Shown here: positions 1 to 11,400 of the stretch, one piece after another
How positions within the stretch are numbered: position 1 is the stretch's first letter
How the letters are laid out: every line of letters starts with the position of its first letter
Assembly: GCF_008831285.2 (NCBI RefSeq)
Contig: NW_022204743.1
Coordinates: forward strand, 1-35,440
Origin: Nymphaea colorata
Taxonomy: Eukaryota; Streptophyta; Magnoliopsida; Nymphaeales; Nymphaeaceae
Length of the DNA stretch: 35,440 bases
Direction: 5' to 3'
Made by a program: the position numbers and the translations under genes
Notes under the pieces: model-generated
The model's database searches: none
What the model saw: the letters and a program-made list of their open reading frames with translations, nothing else
What the model was told of the DNA's origin: nothing

Positions 1-75
1 CCCAACCCCAACCCCAACCCCAACCCCAACCCCAACCCCAACCCCAACCCCAACCCCAACCCCAACCCCAACCCC
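1..75. repeat. Left telomere, C4A2 repeats
   Basis: Twelve uninterrupted AACCCC units preceded by CCC, starting at the first base of the window. This is the C-rich strand of a G4T2 telomere, the type known from oligohymenophorean ciliates such as Tetrahymena. The first gene starts 114 bp further in, so the intervening 76-189 is subtelomere plus promoter; it is AT-rich and I see no repeat in it. Confidence 0.98.
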
Positions 76-189
76 GTGTAAATATACGGAAGACAAAGAG
101 TGATAAATCGATGGGTGTCAAATAGAAATAATTGGTTATTAGTATTTTCATGACTGGCCCACCGCGCCATTTGATAGTAAATTCTAAAA

Positions 190-573
190 ATGGATTAGAA
201 CACTTACCGCAGGTCCGCCTCCACCAGTGAGGACTTCTAAGAAAGCGAAGACGTTCTCAACCTTGCCTTCATAGCTTCCTCTGTTGATAGTCTATACTCC
301 AGCCACAGCCAAACCTTCTCGGAGATCAGTTCCATCCAATATGTGGCTTCTCCCACCTCGGCGCCACTGCACAGCTTCAGCGAATTCACGAGGGAAGAGG
401 AGTGGCCTTACCGAGTAGATAGCGATGAAGAAGTGAGAAAATTTTCGAAGAAGGAGAGGAAGTAGATGAAAAAATAGGCAAAAATGCAGCGAAGACATCA
501 GCATGCGAGGGAGGAGGACAAGGAATGGCTTACAAAACTACTGTAAAATATTGACAATTTAGAGTACTCATGA
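190..573 (+). CDS. Small charged hypothetical protein next to the telomere
   Basis: The reading frame from ATG 190 to TGA 571-573 becomes continuous only when TAG and TAA are read as Glu. It gives about 127 residues starting MDENTYRRSASTSEDFEESE. The N-terminal part is Ser-rich and acidic, the middle (residues 40-80) is polar without charge clusters, and the C-terminal third is Lys/Arg/Glu-rich (KKERKEMKKEAK, then HAREEDKEWL), probably helical. There is no signal peptide, membrane span or known domain. Several reassigned codons fall inside acidic stretches, as expected for glutamate. The start follows an A-rich sequence and there is no earlier in-frame ATG nearby. Function unknown. Confidence 0.6.
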
Positions 574-739
574 TTTATACCGTATTATGTTTTAGCACTC
601 CTTATATGGGTGGGAATGGGTCTTAGGCTTATAATATTAAATCAACAAATGATGAGTTTATATGCATGGTATGAAACACATGAAATACAATTTATCTCTG
701 ATCCAATTTAAACCAATCCTGCCGCATAAGCTTCAAATA
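574..739. other. AT-rich intergenic stretch
   Basis: AT-rich sequence between the first small gene and the next weak candidate. I see no open frame of note, no RNA gene and no repeat. It probably holds the 3' end of the first gene and a promoter. Confidence 0.4.
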
Positions 740-940
740 ATGGCTGGGGAAGCATTGATTCAGTCCTCTCCTTTTGGAGAGTGAAATTTATATTAATCAA
801 GATGCATGTGGAAAATAGATGATGAAGAGAATGATGAGGATGGCTCTTGGGATGCATTGAAGAAGAGTTTGGCTGAAGGTTGGCTGCGAAGATAGCACTT
901 TAGTTAAAATCATAGTTATTAAAATCAGTTGTTTTTTTGA
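740..940 (+). CDS. Possible small acidic protein with a 21-nt intron
   Basis: ATG 740 opens a frame (MAGEALIQSSPFG...) that meets TGA near 780. Removing the GT-AG stretch 781-801 (21 nt) removes that TGA and joins it to an acidic frame (MWKIDDEENDEDGSWDALKK) running to TGA 938-940. The product would be about 59 residues. The candidate intron starts GTGA and is 21 nt, whereas the well-supported introns here are 20 nt and mostly start GTA, so the model is weak. The 3' end overlaps the minus-strand gene 925-1572 by 16 bp. No known family. An alternative is a 44-residue ORF starting at ATG 806. Confidence 0.33.
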
Positions 941-1572
941 TGATGAGGGGTGCGCTTGGCCCAGCCTACCTGGTGGATTGTCAACTCCTCTTCTCCCAAA
1001 ATAGTGGCATGAAAGTCTCCACCATCTCTCCCTTAAAAATATTTATCCTGCAGCTTTCGTTTGTTTTTAAAGACCTTTTGAAAAGAGTTATGCTTCTCAC
1101 CACTCCGGCCTCCCCTTCTACTACGAAGCTGAGCTGAAATGTTGATTATCTTTGGGCTCGTAAACTCTCCAGGTTCAACCGCGGCAGGCTGGAATAAGCT
1201 TTCAGTCATTGGTTGATGCCCTGTTGGCAGTTTCCAGTTCTTGCCCAAGCGAGGACTTTCAGGATTGATGGTTTGACTGTACCTGATTTCTGATAAAAGC
1301 CGTCCCTTCCTTATGCCTGAGATGGCTTTGACCAGATAGCGGTAATGTTCTCCATCCATTAGGGGCATTATTGCGTGTGCTGCTTCCTTCTCGGTGATAT
1401 CATTTGAGGTGAAAGGAGTTCCTACTATGGTCTGCCGATCAGACGATGCGGTTTCCTTGCTGCGGCGTTGCTGGCCTCGCAGGTGGGAGATCCTCCAAGA
1501 GCGCGACGTGGTGTTATAGAAAGTTTTAAAATCGGGGTCTATGGTGTCTTTGTGGGGGTAGGTAGTGGGCAT
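925..1572 (-). CDS. Hypothetical protein, basic, no known domain
   Basis: Minus-strand frame from ATG at 1572 (MPTTYPHKDTIDPDFKTFYN) to TGA at 925-927, about 215 residues with a TAA near 1032 read as Glu. The protein is hydrophilic, Arg/Lys-rich in the second half (AQLRSRRGGRSGEKHNSF), with no signal peptide or membrane span. I recognise no motif. The region upstream (to about 1690) stays open in two frames and contains an ATG that could give a longer N-terminus (MSEAVPARTSISLASAKK) if one base is missing, so the start is uncertain. Composition and length of open frame favour this strand over plus-strand frames in the same place. Confidence 0.5.
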
Positions 1573-1943
1573 AAGGTTAAGATTGAGGACATGCTGAATG
1601 CAGTTGGGACTGGCATGCGGAGGGCTGCTATTTCTTTGCGGATGCGAGCGAGATGGAAGTCCTGGCTGGCACTGCTTCGGACATATTATATTTATTGTGA
1701 TGGTAGATGGTAATTAAGTGGATGGTAATCAATAATAGATGAGATAAATATCATTAGAAGGACACATAGATGCGAACTATTCTTTCCAATATAGAAAAAT
1801 ATAAGAAAGTTCTATTAATTTGGCCCTTAGATTGCGTTTGTTCAAATAACCTTGATATGAAAGTTACAGATAATCAGCCTAAGATTCATATTTCGAGATC
1901 AATAGATTTGAAACCTTTCGCCCCAATATCTTTTGGAAATTCA
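1573..1943. other. Non-coding or unresolved AT-rich region
   Basis: Mostly AT-rich sequence upstream of the minus-strand gene 925-1572. The part nearest that gene (to about 1690) could hold an N-terminal extension. A plus-strand frame starting at 1770 is open past several TAG/TAA codons but has AT-rich third positions and no recognisable features, so I do not call it. No RNA gene or repeat seen. Confidence 0.35.
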
Positions 1944-2187
1944 TCATTCTTTTTCTAGATGACTACTAAAATATTTGCTGCCAAATCCTTCCTTCTTCGC
2001 CTGTTACATTCCGTCAAGACCCATCAATAATCTACCAGAAGAAAGTTGTCCATTTCCACCAAGGATAATCTCAAGGATTTGTTTTGTAAGTTCTGAGGCA
2101 TCCAAAATGGATTGAAAGTCGTGTATGCTCGCCTTTGAACAATACGAGAGAGTTGTAGGTGAGGAGGGGCTATTATTTCCCTTTCAT
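1944..2187 (-). CDS. Possible small hypothetical protein
   Basis: The minus-strand frame ending at TGA 1944-1946 reads like protein: SIHDFQSILDASELTKQI, then a Gly/Leu-rich stretch (EIILGGNGQLSSGRLLMG) and SKYFSSHLEKE at the end. A plausible start is ATG at 2187 (MKGKEEPLLTYNSL), but it lies in another frame, and no 20-nt intron or single-base loss joins the two. An overlapping plus-strand frame (1770 to about 2092) is also open, so the strand choice rests on amino-acid composition alone. No known domain. Confidence 0.3.
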
Positions 2188-2206
2188 TTCTAGAATCTGG
2201 GTGTTT

Positions 2207-2268
2207 GGGTATTAATTAGAATGTATTTCATTAGCCAAAGTAAACGATATTTATTATAATTAATACCC
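2207..2268. repeat. 11-nt inverted repeat upstream of the giant gene
   Basis: GGGTATTAATT at 2207-2217 and its exact reverse complement AATTAATACCC at 2258-2268, separated by 40 nt of AT-rich sequence. It lies about 170 bp upstream of the start of the giant gene. It could be a paired factor-binding site or a hairpin; chance is possible in AT-rich DNA. Confidence 0.45.
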
Positions 2269-2436
2269 TGCAGAGCAGAATGAAACCCCTCCATTCTCCT
2301 CTTTTTTATTACCTACAAAGCAAGGGCATGATGCCTTCTATCCTGTAGAAGTCTTATGGTTACTCTTGGTGCCAAAATCACACCCGTTTATTGGTTTATT
2401 TCAATAATTTTAATGTCAAATTATAACACTTAGTTA
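2269..2436 (+). promoter_or_regulatory. 5' flank of the giant gene
   Basis: AT-rich 168-bp stretch directly before ATG 2437, with T-rich runs near 2305-2312 and TAATTTTAATG at 2405-2415. It must contain the promoter and leader of the giant gene by position. No defined motif can be assigned. Confidence 0.35.
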
Positions 2437-5400
2437 ATGAAGTTAATCAACACAACGATCAAGAAGATAGTGATCGTCGCACTGTTGGTCGTACTTATCA
2501 ACAGTGCCTGTAATGGTAACTGTCTAACATGCTCCGCGGGAACCTGCGACCAATGTGCCGATGGATGGAGCCTAACCTAAGACTGCACCACATGCGATAC
2601 CGGCTATTTCTCCTCGCAGGGAATCTGCGCCCTCTGTTTGGGAGCGATAAACAATTGTCTCGAATGCACCGACGGTAACACATGCATAACATGCTTGGAT
2701 GGATATGACGTGACGTCAAATTGTGTCGACTGCGCCACCTACTACTACATGGACGCAGATAGCGTCTGCTCGCCCTGCTCCTACGTCCTGGCCAACTGCC
2801 TCGATTGCAACAACTCCACTACTTGCACCCTCTGTATGGACGGTTTTGAAATTACATCCAATTGTGCCACCTGCGTCTCGGGCTACTATCTGAATACTGG
2901 ATCAGGAATCTGCGCTCTTTGCTCAGACGCTCTTCCTAATTGTGAATTTTGTAACAGTGCAGGAACTACTTGCACTCAGTGCTACTCAGGTTTCACTCTC
3001 TCTGCTGGAAGCTGTGCCAACTGCAATGCAGGGTACTATCTCAGCAATGGAGTCTGCTACTAATGCTCCTTTGCGATGCCAGCCTGCCTCCTTTGCAACA
3101 CTGCTGGAACTGAATGCACCCAATGCGCAAAGGGATATACAGGATTGACTTGCAATTCTTGCGCCACTGGATACACAGGTACTGGGTGTGCAAGCTGTGC
3201 ATCTGGCTATTATGCAAACTCCGGATCTTGCAGTTCATGCAAAGTGATCAGTCTTAATTGTAACGTCTGCTCAACAGGATCTGTCTGCACCACTTGTGCC
3301 ACTGGATACACAGGAAACACTTGCAGTTCTTGCTCGGTTGGCTATTACATGACCTCAGGAGTCTGCAGCACTTGTACCATCATTAGTCCTCACTGTAATG
3401 CTTGCGCATCTGCAGCATCCTGCACCACTTGTGCCACAGGCTATACGAGTGGAAACTGTGGAACCTGCGCTTCCAATTATTATACTCTAGACGGTGGAGC
3501 TACCTGCCTGCCATGTGCCGACATCAATACTCACTGCAACGCTTGCTCCGATGGAACCACATGCACCACCTGTGCTGTTGGCTATGCCACACCCACATGC
3601 TCCACTTGCTCGGCTGGCTACTTCACTCTCGATAGCGGAGCCACATGCTCAGCCTGCACTATCATCAGCTCCCGCTGCAATCATTGCACCGATGGAGTCA
3701 ATTGCCTCACATGCGCAACTGGATGGCTGGACACCTGCATGATTGCGCTATTGGATATACGGAGCTTCGTGCGATACTGTGCTCAGGATATCTGGAGCTG
3801 GATGCGCCACCTGCATTTCAGGTACTACAAAGACCTGGACGCGTTACTTGCACGCCCTGCTCCTCGTCAACAGCAACTGTCTGGTCTGCTCCAGCGCAAC
3901 CTCATGCTCCAGCTGCACCCTCGGCTATGCCGGAGACGCCACCTGCACCACCTGCATCTCAGGCTACTATGGAGATGGAACTACCTGTACCGCTTGCTCA
4001 ACCTCATCTGTTAACTGCCTTATTTGCTCAGGTCATGGCATCTGCAGCTCATGCGCGATTGGATGGCTGGAACTGCATGCATTGATTGCGCTATTGGATA
4101 TACAGGAGCTTCGTGCGATACTTGTGCTCACGGCTACTCTGGAGCTGGATGCGCCACCTGCATTTCAGGGTACTACAAAGACCTGGACGGCGTTACTTGC
4201 ACGCCCTGCTCCTCGGTCAACAGCAACTGTCTGGTCTGCTCCAGCGCAACCTCATGCTCCAGCTGCACCCTCGGCTATGCCGGAGACGCCACCTGCACCA
4301 CCTGCATCTCAGGCTACTATGGAGATGGAACTACCTGTACCGCTTGCTCAACCTCATCTGTTAACTGCCTTATTTGCTCAGGTCATGGCATCTGCAGCTC
4401 ATGCGCGATTGGATGGGCTGGAACTGCATGCATTGATTGCGCTATTGGATATACAGGAGCTTCGTGCGATACTTGTGCTCAGGGCTACTCTGGAGCTGGA
4501 TGCGCCACCTGCATTTCAGGGTACTACAAAGACCTGGACGGCGTTACTTGCACGCCCTGCTCCTCGGTCAACAGCAACTGTCTGGTCTGCTCCAGCGCAA
4601 CCTCATGCTCCAGCTGCACCCTCGGCTATGCCGGAGACGCCACCTGCACCACCTGCATCTCAGGCTACTATGGAGATGGAACTACCTGTACCGCTTGCTC
4701 AACCTCATCTGTTAACTGCCTTATTTGCTCAGGTCATGGCATCTGCAGCTCATGCGCGATTGGATGGGCTGGAACTGCATGCATTGATTGCGCTATTGGA
4801 TATACAGGAGCTTCGTGCGATACTTGTGCTCAGGCTACTCTGGAGCTGGATGCGCCACCTGCATTTCAGGGTACTACAAAGACCTGGACGGCGTTACTTG
4901 CACGCCCTGCTCCTCGGTCAACAGCAACTGTCTGGTCTGCTCCAGCGCAACCTCATGCTCCAGCTGCACCCTCGGCTATGCCGGAGACGCCACCTGCACC
5001 ACCTGCATCTCAGGCTACTATGGAGATGGAACTACCTGTACCGCTTGCTCAACCTCATCTGTTAACTGCCTTATTTGCTCAGGTCATGGCATCTGCAGCT
5101 CATGCGCGATTGGATGGGCTGGAACTGCATGCATTGATTGCGCTATTGGATATACAGGAGCTTCGTGCGATACTTGTGCTCAGGGCTACTCTGGAGCTGG
5201 ATGCGCCACCTGCATTTCAGGGTACTACAAAGACCTGGACGGCGTTACTTGCACGCCCTGCTCCTCGGTCAACAGCAACTGTCTGGTCTGCTCCAGCGCA
5301 ACCTCATGCTCCAGCTGCACCCTCGGCTATGCCGGAGACGCCACCTGCACCACCTGCATCTCAGGCTACCACGGCACCGGCGCCACCTGCACCGCCTGCA

Positions 5401-8400
5401 GCACCACCATCGGTCCTGGCTGCCTCGCCTGCGACAACACCGGCGCCTGCACCAGCTGCGACACGGGGTACACTGCGGGAAGCAACTGCGTGGGGTGCGA
5501 ACCGGACTACTTCTCGAGCACGGGGGGAACCTGCGCGCCCTGTTCGGGACTGCACGCGCACTGCACGGCCTGCGACGGACGACCTGCTCTTCCTGCACTA
5601 CCGGGTACACGGGCAACCTCTGCGACACCTGCGCGGGGAACCACTACGGGGACGGCAACACCTGCTCGCCCTGCACCGAAGCGAGTCCGCTCTGCACCGC
5701 CTGCAGCAGCGGCAGCGTATGCACGACCTGCTCGGGCCACCACACCGGCAACAACTGCGGCTCCTGCGCCGCCAATGCCTTCACCCTCGACGCCTTCGTC
5801 ACCTGCACCCTCTGCTCCTCGGTCTTCCCCAACTGCAACGCCTGTGCCGACGACCAGGCCTGCACCACTTGTGCCACCGGCCACAACGTCGCTACCAACT
5901 GCGCCACCTGCCTCACCGGTTACTACACCACCGACAGCGGAGCCACCTGCATCGCCTGCACCACCTTAGGCCCCCACTGCACCGAATGCAACAACGCCAA
6001 TACCTGCTCAGCATGCGCAACAAACTTTGCTGGTACTATATGCAATGATTGCGTTATTGGATATACTGGAGCTTCGTGCGATACTTGTGCTCAGGGCTAC
6101 TCTGGAGCTGGATGCGCCACCTGCATTTCAGGGTACTACAAAGACCTGGACGGCGTTACTTGCACGCCCTGCTCCTCGGTCAACAGCAACTGTCTGGTCT
6201 GCTCCAGCGCAACCTCATGCTCCAGCTGCACCCTCGGCTATGCCGGAGACGCCACCTGCACCACCTGCATCTCAGGCTACTATGGAGATGGAACTACCTG
6301 TACCGCTTGCTCAACCTCATCTGTTAACTGCCTTATTTGCTCAGGTCATGGCATCTGCAGCTCATGCGCGATTGGATGGGCTGGAACTGCATGCATTGAT
6401 TGCGCTATTGGATATACGGAGCTTCGTGCGATACTTGTGCTCAGGCTACTCTGGAGCTGGATGCGCCACCTGCATTTCAGGGTACTACAAAGACCTGGAC
6501 GGCGTTACTTGCACGCCCTGCTCCTCGGTCAACAGCAACTGTCTGGTCTGCTCCAGCGCAACCTCATGCTCCAGCTGCACCCTCGGCTATGCCGGAGACG
6601 CCACCTGCACCACCTGCATCTCAGGCTACCACGGCACCGGCGCCACCTGCACCGCCTGCAGCACCACCATCGGTCCTGGCTGCCTCGCCTGCGACAACAC
6701 CGGCGCCTGCACCAGCTGCGACACGGGGTACACTGCGGGAAGCAACTGCGTGGGGTGCGAACCGGACTACTTCTCGAGCACGGGGGGAACCTGCGCACCC
6801 TGTTCGGGACTGCACGCGCACTGCACGGCCTGCGACGGACGACCTGCTCTTCCTGCACTACCGGGTACACGGGCAACCTCTGCGACACCTGCGCGGGGAA
6901 CCACTACGGGGACGGCAACACCTGCTCGCCCTGCACCGAAGCGAGTCCGCTCTGCACCGCCTGCAGCAGCGGCAGCGTATGCACGACCTGCTCGGGCCAC
7001 CACACCGGCAACAACTGCGGCTCCTGCGCCGCCAATGCCTTCACCCTCGACGCCTTCGTCACCTGCACCCTCTGCTCCTCGGTCTTCCCCAACTGCAACG
7101 CCTGTGCCGACGACCAGGCCTGCACCACTTGTGCCACCGGCCACAACGTCGCTACCAACTGCGCCACCTGCCTCACCGGTTACTACACCACCGACAGCGG
7201 AGCCACCTGCATCGCCTGCACCACCTTAGGCCCCCACTGCACCGAATGCAACAACGCCAATACCTGCTCAGCATGCGCAACAAACTTTGCTGGTCCACAT
7301 GTGGCAGTTGTGTTGTTGGGTACACTGGAGCTGCATGTGATACATGCGCTGCCGGATACTCAGGTGATGGATGTGCCACATGCACTTCAACCTATTACCG
7401 AATCGATAATACCTGCCTTCCCTGTTCTGCAATTAATTCGCATTGCACTGCCTGTTCTGATGGTGTGACCTGTACCACTTGCGAGCTGGTTACCTTCTCT
7501 CTGCCAATTGCAACAGTTGCGTATCAAACTACTATACTCTTGACTCTGGAGTGACCTGCAATCCTTGCTCAGTGATTAGTACAAAGTGTAACGTCTGTTC
7601 GGATGGCACCACTTGCACTACTTGTGCAGCAGGATATCAAGGAGCTAATTGTAACTCCTGCGTTACTGGATACTTTGGAGATGGAACAACATGTTCTCAT
7701 GCAAAACTGCTATCTCTCAACACTGTAATGAATGCAGCGTACCTGGAACAGTCTGCTCAGTTTGTGCCACTGGATATACAGGCGACTCCTGTGAATTATG
7801 CGTAAGTGGCTACTATGACAACGGTGGAATCTGCACTGCTTGTTCTACAATCAACGCTAACTGCCAACAGTGCACAAGCTCAAGTTCTTGCTCACCATGC
7901 GCCACAGGATCCTCAGGGCCTACCTGCGCCACTTGCAACCTTGGCTACTACCCAAATCCTCAAGCCTGCAGTCCGTGCAATGTTATAAGTCCACTTTGCA
8001 ACGGTTGTAATGATGGAACCACATGCACGAACTGTGCAACTGGTTACACTGGTGCTACTTGCAATGCTTGTGTGGCTGGATATTACAACAATGCAGGAAC
8101 ATGTATCTTATGTACAGGAATTAGTCCTCTCTGCAACCAATGCACCTCAGACACTGCTTGTCTTCTTTGCGCGTCTGGTTATACAGGAGCTACATGCAAT
8201 GCTTGCATTACTGGGTACTATAATAACAGCAATGTTTGCGATTCTTGTACAGTTTGGAGTTCCAGATGCAAATCCTGCACCTCATTAAAGTGCCTTGTCT
8301 GTGCCACTGGATACTCAGGAAGCACTTGTACAACCTGTAGTTTGGGATACTACTTAAGCTCTGGGTCATGCCTACCATGTGCCACACCCATTCCAAATTG

Positions 8401-11400
8401 TAAGCAATGCACCACAGCTGCTAGCTGCTTGGTCTGCACCACTGGCTATACTGGCTCTTTGTGTGCATCATGCACAACAGGGTATTTCATGAACACAGGA
8501 GTCTGTACTTCATGCGCGACGGCTGTTGGACCCAACTGTAAAAATTGTAACAGCGCTAATACTTGTCTGGTCTGTGCTCTCGGATGGAGTGGAGCCACGT
8601 GTTCTGTTTGTGCTACAGGCTACACTGGAGCTACCTGCACAACCTGTGATACTGGCTATTATTCCAATAGTGGAGTTTGCAGCGTTTGTTCAGCAATCAG
8701 CGCAAACTGCCTGACATGCTCATCGGCAGTACTTTGTACCACTTGCGCCACTGGCTATGGAGGAAATGATTGCACTACTTGTGCGGCTGGCTATTTCACT
8801 ATCTCTGGAGGAGGATGCGGCACCTGCAAGCAAATTAGTCCTCAGTGTAATGTTTGCACGTCAGGAACTGCTTGCGACACTTGTGCAACTGGATATACTG
8901 GAACAACCTGCTCCACCTGCTCAAGTGGATATTATGCTTCTTCCACAAGTCCATTCACTTGCACGCTTTGCACAACAATAACTGCTCAATGTTTGCAATG
9001 CTCAGATGTCTCCACTTGTACACTTTGCACCCTCGGATACGGAGGAGCCACTTGCGCAACTTGTGCTACAGGCTACACAGGAACCGATTGCCTGGTTTGC
9101 GATTCAGCTTATTACAAGACTGTTAATGACGGAGTCTGCCACTCATGCGCCGCAGACATTAGTCCTCACTGTACTGCCTGTTCCGACGGGTCCATCTGCA
9201 CCACTTGCGAGGCTGGATATTTGACTCCTGCTTGCGGAGCCTGCGATACAGGGTATTATCAATCTGCCACAAGCCCATTCACCTGCACCATTGCAGCTAG
9301 GTAGGACCTCAATGCACTCAATGCACTGACTCAGCCACTTGTACAGCCTGTTCTCTTGGATGGACAGACCAATTATGCGGAACTTGTGCCACTGGATACA
9401 CTGGTAATTCATGTGCTGTTTGCAGTACAGGCTACTATCAGACTGTTAATGATGGAGTCTGCCACTCTTGCGCTGTTGATGTTGGCCCTCACTGCAATGT
9501 TTGCTCTCAAAGCGGCGTTTGCACAACTTGCGCGGTCGGGTTCACTGGTACAATCTGCGATACCTGCGCCACCGGACACTCAGGCACTGATTGCGATGTC
9601 TGCATCGCAGGTATTATAAAGACGGAAATGGAGCATGCATCGCTTGCACAACTGTGGGTGCCCACTGCACTGAATGCACTGCAAGTAACCATTGTCAGTA
9701 TGCGCTACTGGTTTCGCAGGCACAATCTGTACTCAATGTGCTACTGGCTACATCAACGGTTGTGATGTATGCGATGCGGAATATTACCTAAGCTCAGGAA
9801 CTTGTCTACCTTGCTCTGGTATCAGTTCTCAATGCAGTGCCTGCACTGATATAAACACTTGCACGACATGTGCAGCTGGATATCAAACTCCACTTTGCGC
9901 TACATGCTTAGCTGGATATTATGTCGCCTCAACAAATCCTACTGTCTGTACTGCTTGCACTTAAGTTGGCCCTCAATGCACATAATGCTCTGATTCTTAA
10001 ACTTGTACGGTTTGTGCGCTTGGCTGGACCGGAGCTGTTTGCGATACTTGTGATACTGGCTACACCAGTGGAGACTGCTCCGTCTGCGATTTAGGTTATT
10101 ACACAAATGCTGCAGGCGCATGCGCAGCTTGCAGTGCTGACGTGAATGCTAATTGTCTTCGCTGCACAGTGAACACCGCCTGTACATTTGCGCCACTGGA
10201 TATACTGGAAACCTCTGCGCATCATGCGATACAGCTTACTATTAATCATCTACAACTCCTCATACCTGCACAGCTTGTACTTAGTTGGCCCGCAGTGCAC
10301 CCAATGCTCTGACTCAGCCACTTGCACAGCTTGCGTGCTTGGGTATGGAGGACAAACTTGCGGATCTTGCGCCACTGGATATCAGGAACCAACTGCGATA
10401 CCTGCAATACAGGCTATTATCGTGGAACTAATGGACTTTGGATTCTTGCGCTGTGACGTTGGTCCTCATTGCAGCATTTGCTCTCAGAGTGGTGTTTGCG
10501 AAACTTGCGCGGTCGGGTTCACTGGTACAATCTGCGATACCTGCGCCACCGGACACTCAGGCACCGATTGCGATGTCTGCATCGCAGGCTATTATAAAGA
10601 CGGAAATGGAGCATGCATCGCTTGCACAACCATTAGTTAGAATGCAGCCTATGCTCAGCCGCAGCTACATGCACTCAATGCTCAACTGGTCTTGCAACTC
10701 CCCTCTGCAATATTTGCTTAGTTGGATATTATGCTTCAGCTACTAATCCTTTGGCGTGCACAATTTGTACTCAAGTTGGCCCACAATGCACCTAATGTTC
10801 TGATGCTTCAACTTGCACTGCCTGTAATGTTGGCTTTGCTGGAACTACTTGCAATACTGCGCAACTGGTACACTGGCGACAACTGCAATATTTGCCTCAC
10901 TGGCTATTACCTCGTTTCCGGAGTATGCAGATCCTGTGATGATGTGAGTCTCTACTGCAATGAATGCACAGGTTCAACTACCTGCACACTTTGTGATGCC
11001 GGCTACAACACTCCTGGCTGCGCTTCCTGCTCGGTTGGATATTATGCTTCCACGACAAGTCCTTTGGTGTGCTAGACTTGTACTGTTATCAGTATGAACT
11101 GCAACGAATGTACCACTGGAACGGTCTGCACTGTTTGCGATGTTGGTTATGCAGGCGATAGGTGCGATACATGCGCTGCTGGGTACACTAACCCTAATTG
11201 CGCCACTTGCGTGGCTGGATATTATGCAATTTCAGGCACCTGTAGATCTTGCACTGATGTTGACTCGCATTGTCTGGAATGCAGCGATAGTATCACTTGC
11301 ACCATATGCGAAACTGGATATATCACATCCACCTGCAGCTCATGCCTAACTGGATACTACGTCTCAGCTACCACGCCATTCACTTGCACCGCTTGCACTC

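Noticed and set aside
1770-2092. Plus-strand frame open through TAG/TAA codons, about 107 codons
   Set aside because: AT-rich third positions, no motif, and the opposite strand reads more like protein; with one stop codon such frames arise by chance.
3743-5065. Plus-strand alternative frames in the 351-bp repeats (rich in Ala/Pro or Leu/Arg/His)
   Set aside because: They are out-of-frame readings of the Cys-rich units; the CxxC frame fits the modules before and after.
5269-7176. Minus-strand open frames over the GC-rich blocks (5269-5916 and 6529-7176)
   Set aside because: They are antisense shadows of GC-rich Cys-rich coding sequence; composition (Arg/Cys or Gly/Ala-rich) is that of a reversed frame and both duplicates carry the same shadow.
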